Below, piece by piece: positions 26,675 through 34,480 of a stretch of 64,000 nucleotides of DNA. The first letter of the stretch is position 1, and every line of letters starts with the position of its first letter. Below the pieces are notes generated by a model. That model was not told where the DNA came from. It saw nothing but the letters and a program-made list of their open reading frames with translations, and did no database searches. Source of the DNA: Thermoplasmata archaeon (GTDB lineage Archaea; Thermoplasmatota; Thermoplasmata; Lutacidiplasmatales; UBA184); the NCBI GenBank assembly GCA_027314915.1, contig DAHUZZ010000001.1, positions 124,001 to 188,000 on the forward strand, read 5' to 3'. Both the position numbers and the translations under genes were made by a program.

Positions 26675-27598
26675 CTAGCCCCCCGCGAGGAAGCGGAAGA
26701 CGGTCTCGAGGTCGTCGTCGGGGCTGCTCATCTCCTCCACCGGCAGGTGCTCGCCGGTCACCAGCGCCGGGAGCTCGGCGTAGAACGCGTCCGGCGAATG
26801 CGTGCGGACGAGGAGCCGATCCGGGCCGGTGAACTCGATCGAGCTCACGTGCGGCCAGGTCGCGAGACGCCCGGCGAGCCGCCGGGGATCCGAGCTCCGC
26901 AGCGAGATCGACTGGGGATGCGCCTCGAGCGCGGCGCGCAGCGCGCGGAAGTTCCCCTCGGCGATCACGCGGCCGTTCGCGATCATGACCACCTGCTCGG
27001 TCAGACGCTCGAGCTCGTAGAGGACGTGGGAGCTCACCACGAGGTGGTGGCCGCTCGCGGCGAGGCGGGTGAACAGCGCCTGGAGCTCGAGGCGGCCCAC
27101 CGGGTCGAGTCCGTTGAGCGGCTCGTCCAGGAGGAGGAGCTGGGGGTGGTGGGCGATCGACTGTGCGATCTTCACGCGCTGGCGCATCCCCTTGCTGTAC
27201 CCGCGGAGCCTCCGGTGCGCCGACGACTCGAGCCCCACGGTCCGGATCGCCTCCAGGGCCGCGCGGCGCGCCTCGGCGGCGGGCCGGCCATCGAGCCGGA
27301 GCAGGTAGGTGACGAACTCGAGCCCCGACATCCAGTCGTACATGCCGGGTCCCTCGGGGCAGTAGCCGATGTCGCGGTGGAGCTCGGCGGGGCCCCACGC
27401 CGGGCGCCCCAGGACGTTGAGCGTCCCGCTGTCGAGCCGGAGCTGGCCCACGAGGAGCCGGAAGAACGTCGACTTCCCGGCGCCGTTCGGGCCCACGAGC
27501 GCGGTGATCCCGGGGCCGATCTCGGCGGTGAACCCGTTGAGGCCGAGTACCTCCCCGTAGCGCTTCATGACGCCCGCGGCCGAGATGACGCTCGTCAT
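26675..27598 (-). CDS. ABC exporter ATP-binding protein
   Basis: ATPase of 307 residues. Walker A is GPNGAGKST (about residue 38), the signature is YSKGMRQRVKIAQ, Walker B is LLLLDEPLNGLDP and the switch His is SSHVLYELE. The C-terminal 90 residues are an added domain typical of ABC-2 exporters. The ATG at 27598 overlaps the stop of the upstream permease gene by four bases. It is expected to drive the permease encoded next (25887-26672). Confidence 0.9.
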   Translation of the reverse strand: MTSVISAAGVMKRYGEVLGLNGFTAEIGPGITALVGPNGAGKSTFFRLLVGQLRLDSGTLNVLGRPAWGPAELHRDIGYCPEGPGMYDWMSGLEFVTYLLRLDGRPAAEARRAALEAIRTVGLESSAHRRLRGYSKGMRQRVKIAQSIAHHPQLLLLDEPLNGLDPVGRLELQALFTRLAASGHHLVVSSHVLYELERLTEQVVMIANGRVIAEGNFRALRAALEAHPQSISLRSSDPRRLAGRLATWPHVSSIEFTGPDRLLVRTHSPDAFYAELPALVTGEHLPVEEMSSPDDDLETVFRFLAGG

Positions 27599-28431
27599 TC
27601 CGCCACCGAGTCCACCGTCGAGAGCTTCTGGTAGGTCAGCGCCACCGTCACGAGGCCGACGGCGCCCAGGATGGCCCCGGCGACCGCGGGATGGAGCGGG
27701 CCGCCCGGGACGTCGAACGCCCACTGCGCGACCGCGAGCGCGTCCTGCTCGAGGCTGAAGTAGAGGACCGAGGTGGTCGAGCTGATGGCCGCGATCACCG
27801 CCGCCACGATCTCGGCGCCCACGAGGAGCCCGAAGATGGCGGCCGCCGCGTAGCTGCTCTTCGGCGACCACGCCGACACCAGGAGGGCGAGGCCGGTGAA
27901 GGCGAGCACGGTGAGGAGCCCCACGGCGAGGAACCCGGCCGCTCCCTCGAGGGCGATCCCGAGGGAGACGTAGCCGAGCGAGAGCACGATGGTGACGCCG
28001 ACGAGGCCCGGCAGGATCACGGCGATCCCGAGCCAGAGCGCGATCGCGCCGGCCTTCGAGGTGAGGTAGTCGGCGGCGGTGATCGGGCGCGCGAGGTACA
28101 TCGTGATGGACCGGTTCGCGACGTCGTTCGCGATGACCCCGGCGCCGATGGAGGCGGTGAAGAGCACCTGGAAGAAGAACCAGACCTGGCTCGAGAACGG
28201 GAGGTAGAAGAGCGTGAGCGCCGGGCCCAGCGAGAGCCCGAAGGCCAGGCTCGCGAGGTAGAAGGGGACGATGATCTGGAGGAGGACGGTGAGGAAGACG
28301 AGCGCGAGGAGCACGATGTTGAGCGCTCCCGCGCGCTCCCGGAAGGTGGCGCCGAAGACGACCCCCACGCGCTCCGGATGCGGGCGGAGCGGCGGGGGAG
28401 GCAGCGAGTAGCGGGGGGGGTGGAGGCTCAC
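27595..28431 (-). CDS. ABC-2 type exporter permease
   Basis: Membrane protein of 278 residues with six helices; a positively charged, Pro-rich N-terminus comes before the first (ALNIVLLALVFLTVLLQII). GAGVIANDVANRSITMYLARP is the ABC-2 loop motif. The GTG at 28431 overlaps the stop of the upstream ATPase gene by four bases and gives VSLHPPRYSLPPPP. It pairs with the ATPase at 28428-29402. Confidence 0.83.
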   Translation of the reverse strand: MSLHPPRYSLPPPPLRPHPERVGVVFGATFRERAGALNIVLLALVFLTVLLQIIVPFYLASLAFGLSLGPALTLFYLPFSSQVWFFFQVLFTASIGAGVIANDVANRSITMYLARPITAADYLTSKAGAIALWLGIAVILPGLVGVTIVLSLGYVSLGIALEGAAGFLAVGLLTVLAFTGLALLVSAWSPKSSYAAAAIFGLLVGAEIVAAVIAAISSTTSVLYFSLEQDALAVAQWAFDVPGGPLHPAVAGAILGAVGLVTVALTYQKLSTVDSVAE

Positions 28432-29402
28432 GACGGGCCTCCCGGCGCCCGGGGCGCGACCAGCGAGAGGAACAGCTCCTCCATCGAACGGACGGACGGC
28501 CCGAGGTATCGGATCTGGATCCCCGCGGCCTGCGCCGCGCGGAAGATCGCCTCCTCGCCGTCGCGGGGGGGCGTCAGCCGGACCTCGCCGGCGACCGGGG
28601 CCTTCCACGCCTCCAGGCCCTGGGCGGGCGCGGCGGCCAGGAACCGCTCCACGTCCCCGCGGAGCCGGACGGTGAGCTCGGTCCCCCGCTGGCCCAAAAG
28701 GCTGGCGAGCTTCCCCTCCGTCAGCAGCGCCCCGTTGTTCAGCATGACCACTTGGTCGCAGACCCGCTCGACATCCCCGAGAAGGTGGGTCGAGAGGACG
28801 AGGCTCCGACCGGGCCGTTGGGCGAGGAGCTGGAGGAGCCCGAGCATCCCGGCACGGCCGCCCGGGTCGAGGCCCGCGGTGGGCTCGTCCAGGAAGAGGA
28901 GCGGCGGGTCGTGGACGAGCGCCTGGGCGAGCTTCACCCGCTGGCGCATCCCCACGGAGTACTCGCCGAGCTTGCGGTAGCGCTCCTCGCGCAGACCGAC
29001 GAACTCGAGCACCTCGTGCGCCCGCTGGAAGGAGTGCTCACGCGTGAGGCCGCTCACCTGGCCCATGTAGGCCACGAAGCCGATGCCCGTCAGGTGCGGG
29101 ATGAGGCAGTCGGCCTCGGGCATGTAGCCCACCCGCTCCCGGATGGCGAGCCCGTCCCGGACGGTGTCGAGCCCGAAGACCCTCGCCGAACCCGAGGTCG
29201 GGCCGAGCAGCCCGAGCAGGATGCGGATCAGCGTCGTCTTGCCCGCCCCGTTGGGACCGATGAGGCCGATCGCCCCCGGAGCCACCTCGAGGTTCAGGCC
29301 CGAGAGCGCTTCGACCTCCCCGAACCGCCGCGTCAGGTCCCGGACCTGGAGGATCGCGGGGGCCATCGGGGCCGCCGTCCCCGCCGGGTCGGGGGAGCTC
29401 AT
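28428..29402 (-). CDS. ABC exporter ATP-binding protein
   Basis: ATPase of 324 residues heading the two-pair exporter operon. Walker A GPNGAGKTT, signature YSVGMRQRVKLAQ, Walker B LLFLDEPTAGLDP and STHLLGDVE are intact. An ATG at 29453 is in frame, but a TATA-like TTAATCT at about 29430 falls between it and the ATG at 29402, so 29402 (MSSPDPAGT) is chosen. The four genes from here to 25887 are linked by 2-base gaps or 4-base overlaps. Confidence 0.89.
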   Translation of the reverse strand: MSSPDPAGTAAPMAPAILQVRDLTRRFGEVEALSGLNLEVAPGAIGLIGPNGAGKTTLIRILLGLLGPTSGSARVFGLDTVRDGLAIRERVGYMPEADCLIPHLTGIGFVAYMGQVSGLTREHSFQRAHEVLEFVGLREERYRKLGEYSVGMRQRVKLAQALVHDPPLLFLDEPTAGLDPGGRAGMLGLLQLLAQRPGRSLVLSTHLLGDVERVCDQVVMLNNGALLTEGKLASLLGQRGTELTVRLRGDVERFLAAAPAQGLEAWKAPVAGEVRLTPPRDGEEAIFRAAQAAGIQIRYLGPSVRSMEELFLSLVAPRAPGGPS

Positions 29403-29459
29403 CGTCGCCACGGGTGAGCGTCCTTCGAGATTAAGCCTCGGCCGACGGATCACGGAGGG

Positions 29460-29660
29460 CTACTGCTTGTCCCGAAGCGGGATCCAGACGGGGCCCTGGG
29501 CCTGCGAGAGGATCCCCCGTCCGCCCGACCGGAACGCCTCGAGGTGGCGGGAGGCCTGCAGGAGCCGCTTGATCACGTCGTTGTAGCTCTCGCCCATCCG
29601 GCCGAGGGCGCGGAGCTGGTCGCGGATCTCGATCTCGATCTGGATCGTCGTGGACGGCAT
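29460..29660 (-). CDS. RHH/antitoxin-like small DNA-binding protein
   Basis: Protein of 66 residues. MPSTTIQIEIEIRDQLRALG forms a beta strand and first helix, and ESYNDVIKRLLQASRHLEAF a second helix, the pattern of archaeal ribbon-helix-helix or VapB-like antitoxins (compare TTIQLSEETRERLRALGRKGETYDD from memory). No toxin gene lies beside it, so it may be an orphan regulator. A 24-base near-perfect palindrome sits three bases upstream of its ATG, covering the expected transcription start, and suggests autorepression. A TATA-like box CATAATAAC at about 29687-29695 fits a leaderless mRNA. Confidence 0.72.
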   Translation of the reverse strand: MPSTTIQIEIEIRDQLRALGRMGESYNDVIKRLLQASRHLEAFRSGGRGILSQAQGPVWIPLRDKQ

Positions 29661-29663
29661 GGT

Positions 29664-29687
29664 CTATGGTAGCTATAGCTAGCATAG
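29664..29687. promoter_or_regulatory. Near-perfect 24-base palindromic operator
   Basis: Twenty-four bases with one mismatched pair; the core TAGCTATAGCTA is perfect and the outer arms are CTATG and CATAG. It lies between the TATA-like element at about 29687-29695 and the ATG of the RHH gene at 29660, so a bound dimer or tetramer would block transcription start. The same AT-rich island could serve the divergent small gene at 29740. In DNA this GC-rich such an AT-rich palindrome is unlikely to be random. Confidence 0.65.
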
Positions 29688-29739
29688 TTATTATGACTTC
29701 GACAACGCCTTGAAGTAGGGTCCCGCGGTGGAACGCTCC

Positions 29740-29991
29740 ATGAGCACCCCCGAGAGCCTCCTCCTGGACGCCGCACGATGGAACGGCCGGATCCCGCCGG
29801 CCCACGAGATCGAGATCTACGCGGCCTCGGAAGGGGTCGATCCCGGCCCCCTGTTCCGGGCCGCCCCCGACCCGGGCACCGGAGGTACCGGCCACGGCCC
29901 CCCGCCGGCCCGGTTCCGGCCGGGCGCGCCCTCCGGCTCCCCGGGCCCCGCCGGCGCCCCCCGGATCCTCGCCGGGAGCTCGCCGCCATGA
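29740..29991 (+). CDS. Small hypothetical protein
   Basis: Protein of 83 residues from the ATG at 29740 (a GTG at 29728 is also open). The first 40 residues, MSTPESLLLDAARWNGRIPP and HEIEIYAASEGVDPGPLF, look structured; the rest is Gly-Pro-Ala rich. A TATA-like TTATTATG at about 29688-29695 would give a leader of about 20 bases. Its stop overlaps the next tiny ORF by four bases (ATGA). No family is recognised; it could be the first cistron of a coupled run ending in the M29-type peptidase, or chance. Confidence 0.38.
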   Translation: MSTPESLLLDAARWNGRIPPAHEIEIYAASEGVDPGPLFRAAPDPGTGGTGHGPPPARFRPGAPSGSPGPAGAPRILAGSSPP

Positions 29992-30113
29992 TCCTTCCCG
30001 GCTCCCCGCCGGAGACCCCGCCCCCGAACCCCCGGCGCGGCGTGCGGGGTCGGCCCCGCGGGCGGAAGCGGGCTGAACGCCCAAGTAGCCCCGCGGTGTT
30101 CGGCACCGCGTGA
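29988..30113 (+). CDS. Possible 41-residue AT-hook-like microprotein
   Basis: Very short ORF from ATG 29988 to TGA 30113. It overlaps the preceding small ORF by four bases (ATGA) and the M29 peptidase start by four bases (GTGA). The product is very basic in the middle, RGVRGRPRGRKRAERP, with an RGRP core like a DNA minor-groove AT-hook. Such a sequence can also arise by chance in GC-rich DNA, so coding status is uncertain. Confidence 0.28.
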   Translation: MILPGSPPETPPPNPRRGVRGRPRGRKRAERPSSPAVFGTA

Positions 30114-31225
30114 GCGACCTCCCGCCCGGCCCGGAGGAGATCACCCCCCTCGCCGAGGAGATCCTCCGGAAACGGCTGCGGATCCGGTCGGGGGAGACCG
30201 TGACGATCGAGTGCTGGACGAACGCGCTCCCGTGGGCGGATGCGTTCATGCGGGGGGCCCGTCGCCTGGGGGCCCATCCCCTCGTCCTGTACGAGAGCGA
30301 GCCGGCGTTCTGGGACCTGGTCCGCCACGGGGCCCCCCGGAACGCCCTCACGCTGGGCCGCCACGAGCGGGGAGCGCTCGAGGGGACCGACGCGTGGGTC
30401 TACCTGCCCGGCCCGGCCTGGAACCTCAGCTCCTCGGCGGAGTCGGAGGCGTACCACCGCATCCTCAACCACTGGGATGACGAGTGGTTCCGCGTCGCGC
30501 AGTCGCGGGGCATCCGGGCCTGCCGCGTCGAGCTCGCCGCGGCGACCGAGGCCGCGGCCACCGTCTACGGGGTGGACCTCCGGAAGTGGCGACGGGAGCT
30601 CTTCGAGGGGAGCCGGGTGGCCCCCGAATCCATCCGCCGGACCGCCCGCGCGGCGGTCCGACGTCTCGAGCGCGGCCGGAGGATCTCGATCTCCCACGAC
30701 AACGGAACGCACCTGGAGCTCGGGCTCCGAGGCTGTGATCCCGTCGTGCAGGACGGAGCGTTCCACCCGGAGGCGCGGGGAAGCCCGAGCTCGCTCATGA
30801 CCGTCATCCCGGCGGGGGTCCTGATCACGGCCGTCGACGAGAAGGTGGCGGAGGGCGTCTTCGTTTCCAACCGCCCCTCGCGGCACCATCGCGGCGCCTT
30901 CCACGGGGCCCGCTGGACCTTCCGGTCGGGTCGGCTGGTCCAGTACGAGTCCGCGGAGGGATCGGAGATCTTCGAGACGGCCTACCGGGAGGGGGGACGT
31001 GCCCGCGATCGCCCGGGGCTCTTCTCCCTCGGGCTCAATCCCAGCATCCGGGACGCGCCGCTGTTCGAGGACTACGAGCAGGGCCTGGTGACGCTGTACA
31101 TCGGCCGGAACGTCGACTTCGGCGGGCGGACGGGCGGGGAGTACCGTGAGTATGCGCTGCTCGAGGGGGCCGACGTGACCGTCGATGACCATCCCCTGCT
31201 CTCCCACGGCGAGTTCGTCGACTGA
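30110..31225 (+). CDS. M29-type metalloaminopeptidase
   Basis: Protein of 371 residues similar to the thermophilic aminopeptidase family M29 (AmpS/PepS-like), which removes N-terminal residues using two metals. Expected elements are seen in order: LRIRSGETVTIECWTNALPW, ISISHDNGTHLELGLRG, the metal-ligand glutamate region GVFVSNRPS and ESAEGSEIFETAY, then LGLNPSIRDAPLFEDYEQG and TLYIGRNVDFGG. The motifs are looser than in classic M29 enzymes, so catalytic activity is probable rather than certain. The start GTG at 30110 overlaps the stop of a tiny upstream ORF. Confidence 0.72.
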   Translation: MSDLPPGPEEITPLAEEILRKRLRIRSGETVTIECWTNALPWADAFMRGARRLGAHPLVLYESEPAFWDLVRHGAPRNALTLGRHERGALEGTDAWVYLPGPAWNLSSSAESEAYHRILNHWDDEWFRVAQSRGIRACRVELAAATEAAATVYGVDLRKWRRELFEGSRVAPESIRRTARAAVRRLERGRRISISHDNGTHLELGLRGCDPVVQDGAFHPEARGSPSSLMTVIPAGVLITAVDEKVAEGVFVSNRPSRHHRGAFHGARWTFRSGRLVQYESAEGSEIFETAYREGGRARDRPGLFSLGLNPSIRDAPLFEDYEQGLVTLYIGRNVDFGGRTGGEYREYALLEGADVTVDDHPLLSHGEFVD

Positions 31226-31451
31226 GCGTTCGCCCGCTCCGCATCGGACGGGGTCCGAGGGGGATGGCTGCGCGTTCCGTTCCTCAACGTGGGCGAGGGT
31301 AGGGTGGGGTAGGAGAAAGCCCCCGCGCCGGGGGACTCGTATCCGCCCCCCTGACGGCACCATTAGAAAGCCGGGGCGGCTGGGGAACGCTCGCCGAGCC
31401 GCGTCGCGCCCCCGAGGGTCAGCGCACCGCGTCGCAGCCAGAGGCGGAGAG

Positions 31452-33833
31452 GTGGACGGACCGGGGAGTGCCGAGGTACCGGGACCATCCCTCGCCCGGG
31501 GCCTCACCTCGGCCGAGGCGGCGGCCGCGCAGGCTCGGGTCGGGTTCAACGAGGTGGCCGAAGAGCGGCCCCGACCCTTCCGGATGCTCGCGGCCCAGCT
31601 CTGGGGCCCGATCCCGTGGATGCTCGAGGCGGCCCTGGTGCTCGAGCTGGCCCTGGGCCACTACCCCGAGGCGCTGATCATCGGGGGCCTTCTCGCCCTC
31701 AACGCGCTCCTCTCGACGCACCAGGAACGGCGGGCGCGCGCCGCCCTGGATCTACTCCGCCACCGGCTCGAGATCCTCGCCCGGGTCGAACGGGACGGGG
31801 CGTGGGGGACCCGGCCCGCCCGCGAGCTCGTCCCCGGCGACCGGGTGCGGGTCCGGATGGGCGACATCGTTCCGGCCGACGGCCGGGTCGAGGAGGGGTC
31901 GGTGGAGATCGACCAGTCGATGCTCACCGGGGAGTCGACGAGCGTGAGCCGCGGTCCGACCGAGCCGCTCTACTCGAGCTCGGTGGTGCGCCGCGGAGAG
32001 GCCACGATGTCCGTCACGGCCACCGGGACCCGCACGTACTTCGGGAAGACCGCGGAGCTCGTCCGGACCGCCCGGGCCCGGAGCCACCTCGAGGATCTGA
32101 TGCTCACCGTCGTGCGCTACCTCCTGGTCCTCGACGCGGTCCTGGTCGTCCTGTTCGTGGGGGACGGTCTGGTGCGGGGCGCGAGCCTCCTCCTGCTCGC
32201 CCCCTTCGTGCTGATCCTGCTCATCGCCTCGGTCCCGGTGGCGCTGCCCGCGACCTTCACCGTGGCCTCCTCGCTGGAGGCCCGGCATCTCGCCGACGAG
32301 GGCGTGCTGGTCACCGGCCTCTCCGCGATCGAGGACGCGGCCGGCATGGACCTCCTGTGCTCGGACAAGACCGGTACGCTCACCCAGAACCGACAGACGG
32401 TCTCCGCGCTGCGCGCGCTGCTCCCCGGATCCGAGCCGGCGCTCCTCTCGCTGGCCGCCGCCGCCTGCGATCCCTCGACCCAGGACCCGATCGACCTCGC
32501 GATCCTCTCCGCCGCCCGCGAGCGGAACGCCCCGGTGTCCGAGCGGCTCCGCTTCGTGCCGTTCGACCCGGCGGACAAGCGCTCGGAGGCGTTCGTCCGC
32601 CACGAGGGGGCGGTCTGGAGGGTGGTCCTCGGCCAACCGGCGGTCATCACCCACCTCGTCGCCTCGCCGCCCGGCGTCGAGGACTGGATCGAGCGCCGGG
32701 GGACCGAGGGGCTCCGCCTCCTCGCGGTGGGGGCCGGGCCCGAGGGCGCGATGAACCTGGTCGGGCTGGTCGCGCTCACGGATCCGCTGAGGGAGGACGC
32801 CCCGGCGCTCCTCCAGCGGCTCGGGGAGCTCGGGATCCGCGTGGTGATGGTCACCGGGGATTCCGTGGGGACCGCCCGATCGGTCGCCGCGGCGCTGGGG
32901 CTCCGGGGGCCGATCGGGGGGCGGGCCGAGCTCGCCCATCCCACGCCCGACCTCGCCGGGTACGCCGGGGTCTACCCCGAGGACAAGTTCGAGCTGGTCC
33001 GCGCGCTCCAGAAGGAGGGACGGATCGTCGGGATGACCGGGGACGGGGTCAACGACGCCCCCGCGCTCAAGCAGGCGGAGGTCGGCATCGCGGTCGCCTC
33101 CGCGACGGACGTCGCGAAGGCCTCGGGGAAGCTCGTGCTGACCCGCCCCGGGCTCGGCGGGATCGTCTCGGCGGTGGAATCGGGGCGCCGGGTCTACCGG
33201 AGGATGCTCACGTGGATGCTCAACAAGATCGCGAAGACGATCGAGCAGGTCGTCCTGCTCACCCTCGCGTTCGTCACGCTGGGGATCTTCGTCACGACGC
33301 CCTTCCTGATCCTCCTCATGATCTTCGCGAACGACTTCGTGGTGATGGCCGTCGGGACCGACCGCGCCCGGGTCTCCCCCTTCCCCGACCGGTGGGACGT
33401 GCGGCGGCTGGTCACCGTGGGCGTCGCCGTGGCCCTGGGGTGGCTCTCCCTCTCCTTCTCGGTCGTCGTGGTCGGGTCGACCGTCCTCCACTGGTCGCTC
33501 CCCACCCTCCAGTCGGTGGTCTTCCTCGACCTCGTCTTCGCCGGACAGGCGACGCTGTTCCTGATGCGCGAGCGCGGACCGTTCTGGTCCTCCCGGCCGA
33601 GCCCCACGCTCCTCCTGGCCTCGGCGGCCGACATCGCGGCGATGAGCCTGCTGGCGACCTTCGGGCTGCTGATGGCTCCCGTGGCGCCGGTCATCATCCT
33701 TGCCCTGCTCGCGGCCGTCGCCCTCCTCGCGGTGGCCCTCGACCGGGTGAAGCTCTACCTCTTCCGGGCGACCTCGATGTTCGAGCAGCCCCCCACGGGG
33801 CGCGCGGTCGGGCGGACCGCCCGGTCGGGCTAG
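31452..33833 (+). CDS. P-type ATPase, P3A (H+-ATPase-like)
   Basis: Cation-pumping ATPase of 793 residues. The order is: short cytoplasmic N-terminus (FNEVAEERPRPFRM), helices 1-2, actuator domain with MLTGES (159-162), helices 3-4 with VPVALPATFTV, phosphorylated Asp305 in CSDKTGTLTQ, MTGDGVNDAPALKQA hinge, and six C-terminal helices. There is no heavy-metal-binding domain or CPC motif, and helix 4 resembles plasma-membrane proton pumps. In an acid habitat it could expel protons; that is inference. The frame is open to 31185, but the GTG at 31452 is preferred; a TATA-like CATTAGAAA at about 31360 would give a longer leader. Confidence 0.88.
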   Translation: MDGPGSAEVPGPSLARGLTSAEAAAAQARVGFNEVAEERPRPFRMLAAQLWGPIPWMLEAALVLELALGHYPEALIIGGLLALNALLSTHQERRARAALDLLRHRLEILARVERDGAWGTRPARELVPGDRVRVRMGDIVPADGRVEEGSVEIDQSMLTGESTSVSRGPTEPLYSSSVVRRGEATMSVTATGTRTYFGKTAELVRTARARSHLEDLMLTVVRYLLVLDAVLVVLFVGDGLVRGASLLLLAPFVLILLIASVPVALPATFTVASSLEARHLADEGVLVTGLSAIEDAAGMDLLCSDKTGTLTQNRQTVSALRALLPGSEPALLSLAAAACDPSTQDPIDLAILSAARERNAPVSERLRFVPFDPADKRSEAFVRHEGAVWRVVLGQPAVITHLVASPPGVEDWIERRGTEGLRLLAVGAGPEGAMNLVGLVALTDPLREDAPALLQRLGELGIRVVMVTGDSVGTARSVAAALGLRGPIGGRAELAHPTPDLAGYAGVYPEDKFELVRALQKEGRIVGMTGDGVNDAPALKQAEVGIAVASATDVAKASGKLVLTRPGLGGIVSAVESGRRVYRRMLTWMLNKIAKTIEQVVLLTLAFVTLGIFVTTPFLILLMIFANDFVVMAVGTDRARVSPFPDRWDVRRLVTVGVAVALGWLSLSFSVVVVGSTVLHWSLPTLQSVVFLDLVFAGQATLFLMRERGPFWSSRPSPTLLLASAADIAAMSLLATFGLLMAPVAPVIILALLAAVALLAVALDRVKLYLFRATSMFEQPPTGRAVGRTARSG

Positions 33834-33841
33834 CCGGGGGA

Positions 33842-34222
33842 TCAGCCGATCCAGTTCCAGAAGTCGTCCTGCCAGAAGTCCACCGACTCGTGGACGTGCC
33901 GGAGCGGCACGACGTGGAGGCCGTGCGCCAGCGCATCGTCCCGCCGGGCCCGGAGCTCCTCGATGCTCTGGGCGGAAAGCTCATCCAGCGTCCGATCGAG
34001 CTGACGGCGGAGACCGAGATCGAGGACGTGATCGGGGTGCCGGAGGACGAGACGGAAGTGGTGGGGACCCTTCCCGTAGACGCGGAGGACCTGCCACTCG
34101 AGCCGCTCGGGGCGGGACCGGACGAGCTCGAAGGCGGCCAGGTTGCCGAGGAGCTCGCCCACGAAGTCCTCGTCGGTGAGGCCGGGCCGAAGGTGCAGAT
34201 CGACCTCGAGTCCGCGTTCCAT
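33842..34222 (-). CDS. Hypothetical protein, 126 residues
   Basis: No family recognised. The product is acidic with a mixed alpha/beta pattern (LEVDLHLRPGLTDEDFVGEL, HHFRLVLRHPDHVLDL, RQLDRTLDELSAQSIEELRA) and an aromatic C-terminus (VDFWQDDFWNWIG). It has 11 histidines spread over the length. A TATA-like TTATCCTAAG at about 34256-34266 lies 39 bases from the ATG, supporting a real gene with a short leader. Its 3' end faces the P-type ATPase gene 8 bases away. Confidence 0.6.
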   Translation of the reverse strand: MERGLEVDLHLRPGLTDEDFVGELLGNLAAFELVRSRPERLEWQVLRVYGKGPHHFRLVLRHPDHVLDLGLRRQLDRTLDELSAQSIEELRARRDDALAHGLHVVPLRHVHESVDFWQDDFWNWIG

Positions 34223-34480
34223 CCGACCGCCCCCCTTCCCCCAAGCACCCCGACCTTAGGATAAGCGCTCGGGACGGGGGCGACGCACGGGGCGGACCGG
34301 CGGCCTCCCTACGACGCACCGCCCGCGAAGGTCGGGTAGGGCCGCCACGATGTGGGGCCTCCTCCGCCGGAGGGGAGGTCGACCGGGGGTCGCGCCCGCC
34401 CCGGGCGCCGGTCGTCGGGACGGCGATCCGGTCCCGCGACGACAGGGAGCTTTAACGTGGAGCATCGGAGTGACCCCGGC

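Noticed and set aside
29460..29991. Toxin-antitoxin pair
   Set aside because: The RHH protein looks antitoxin-like, but no PIN, RelE, MazF or other toxin motif is seen in either neighbour, so only an orphan regulator is claimed.
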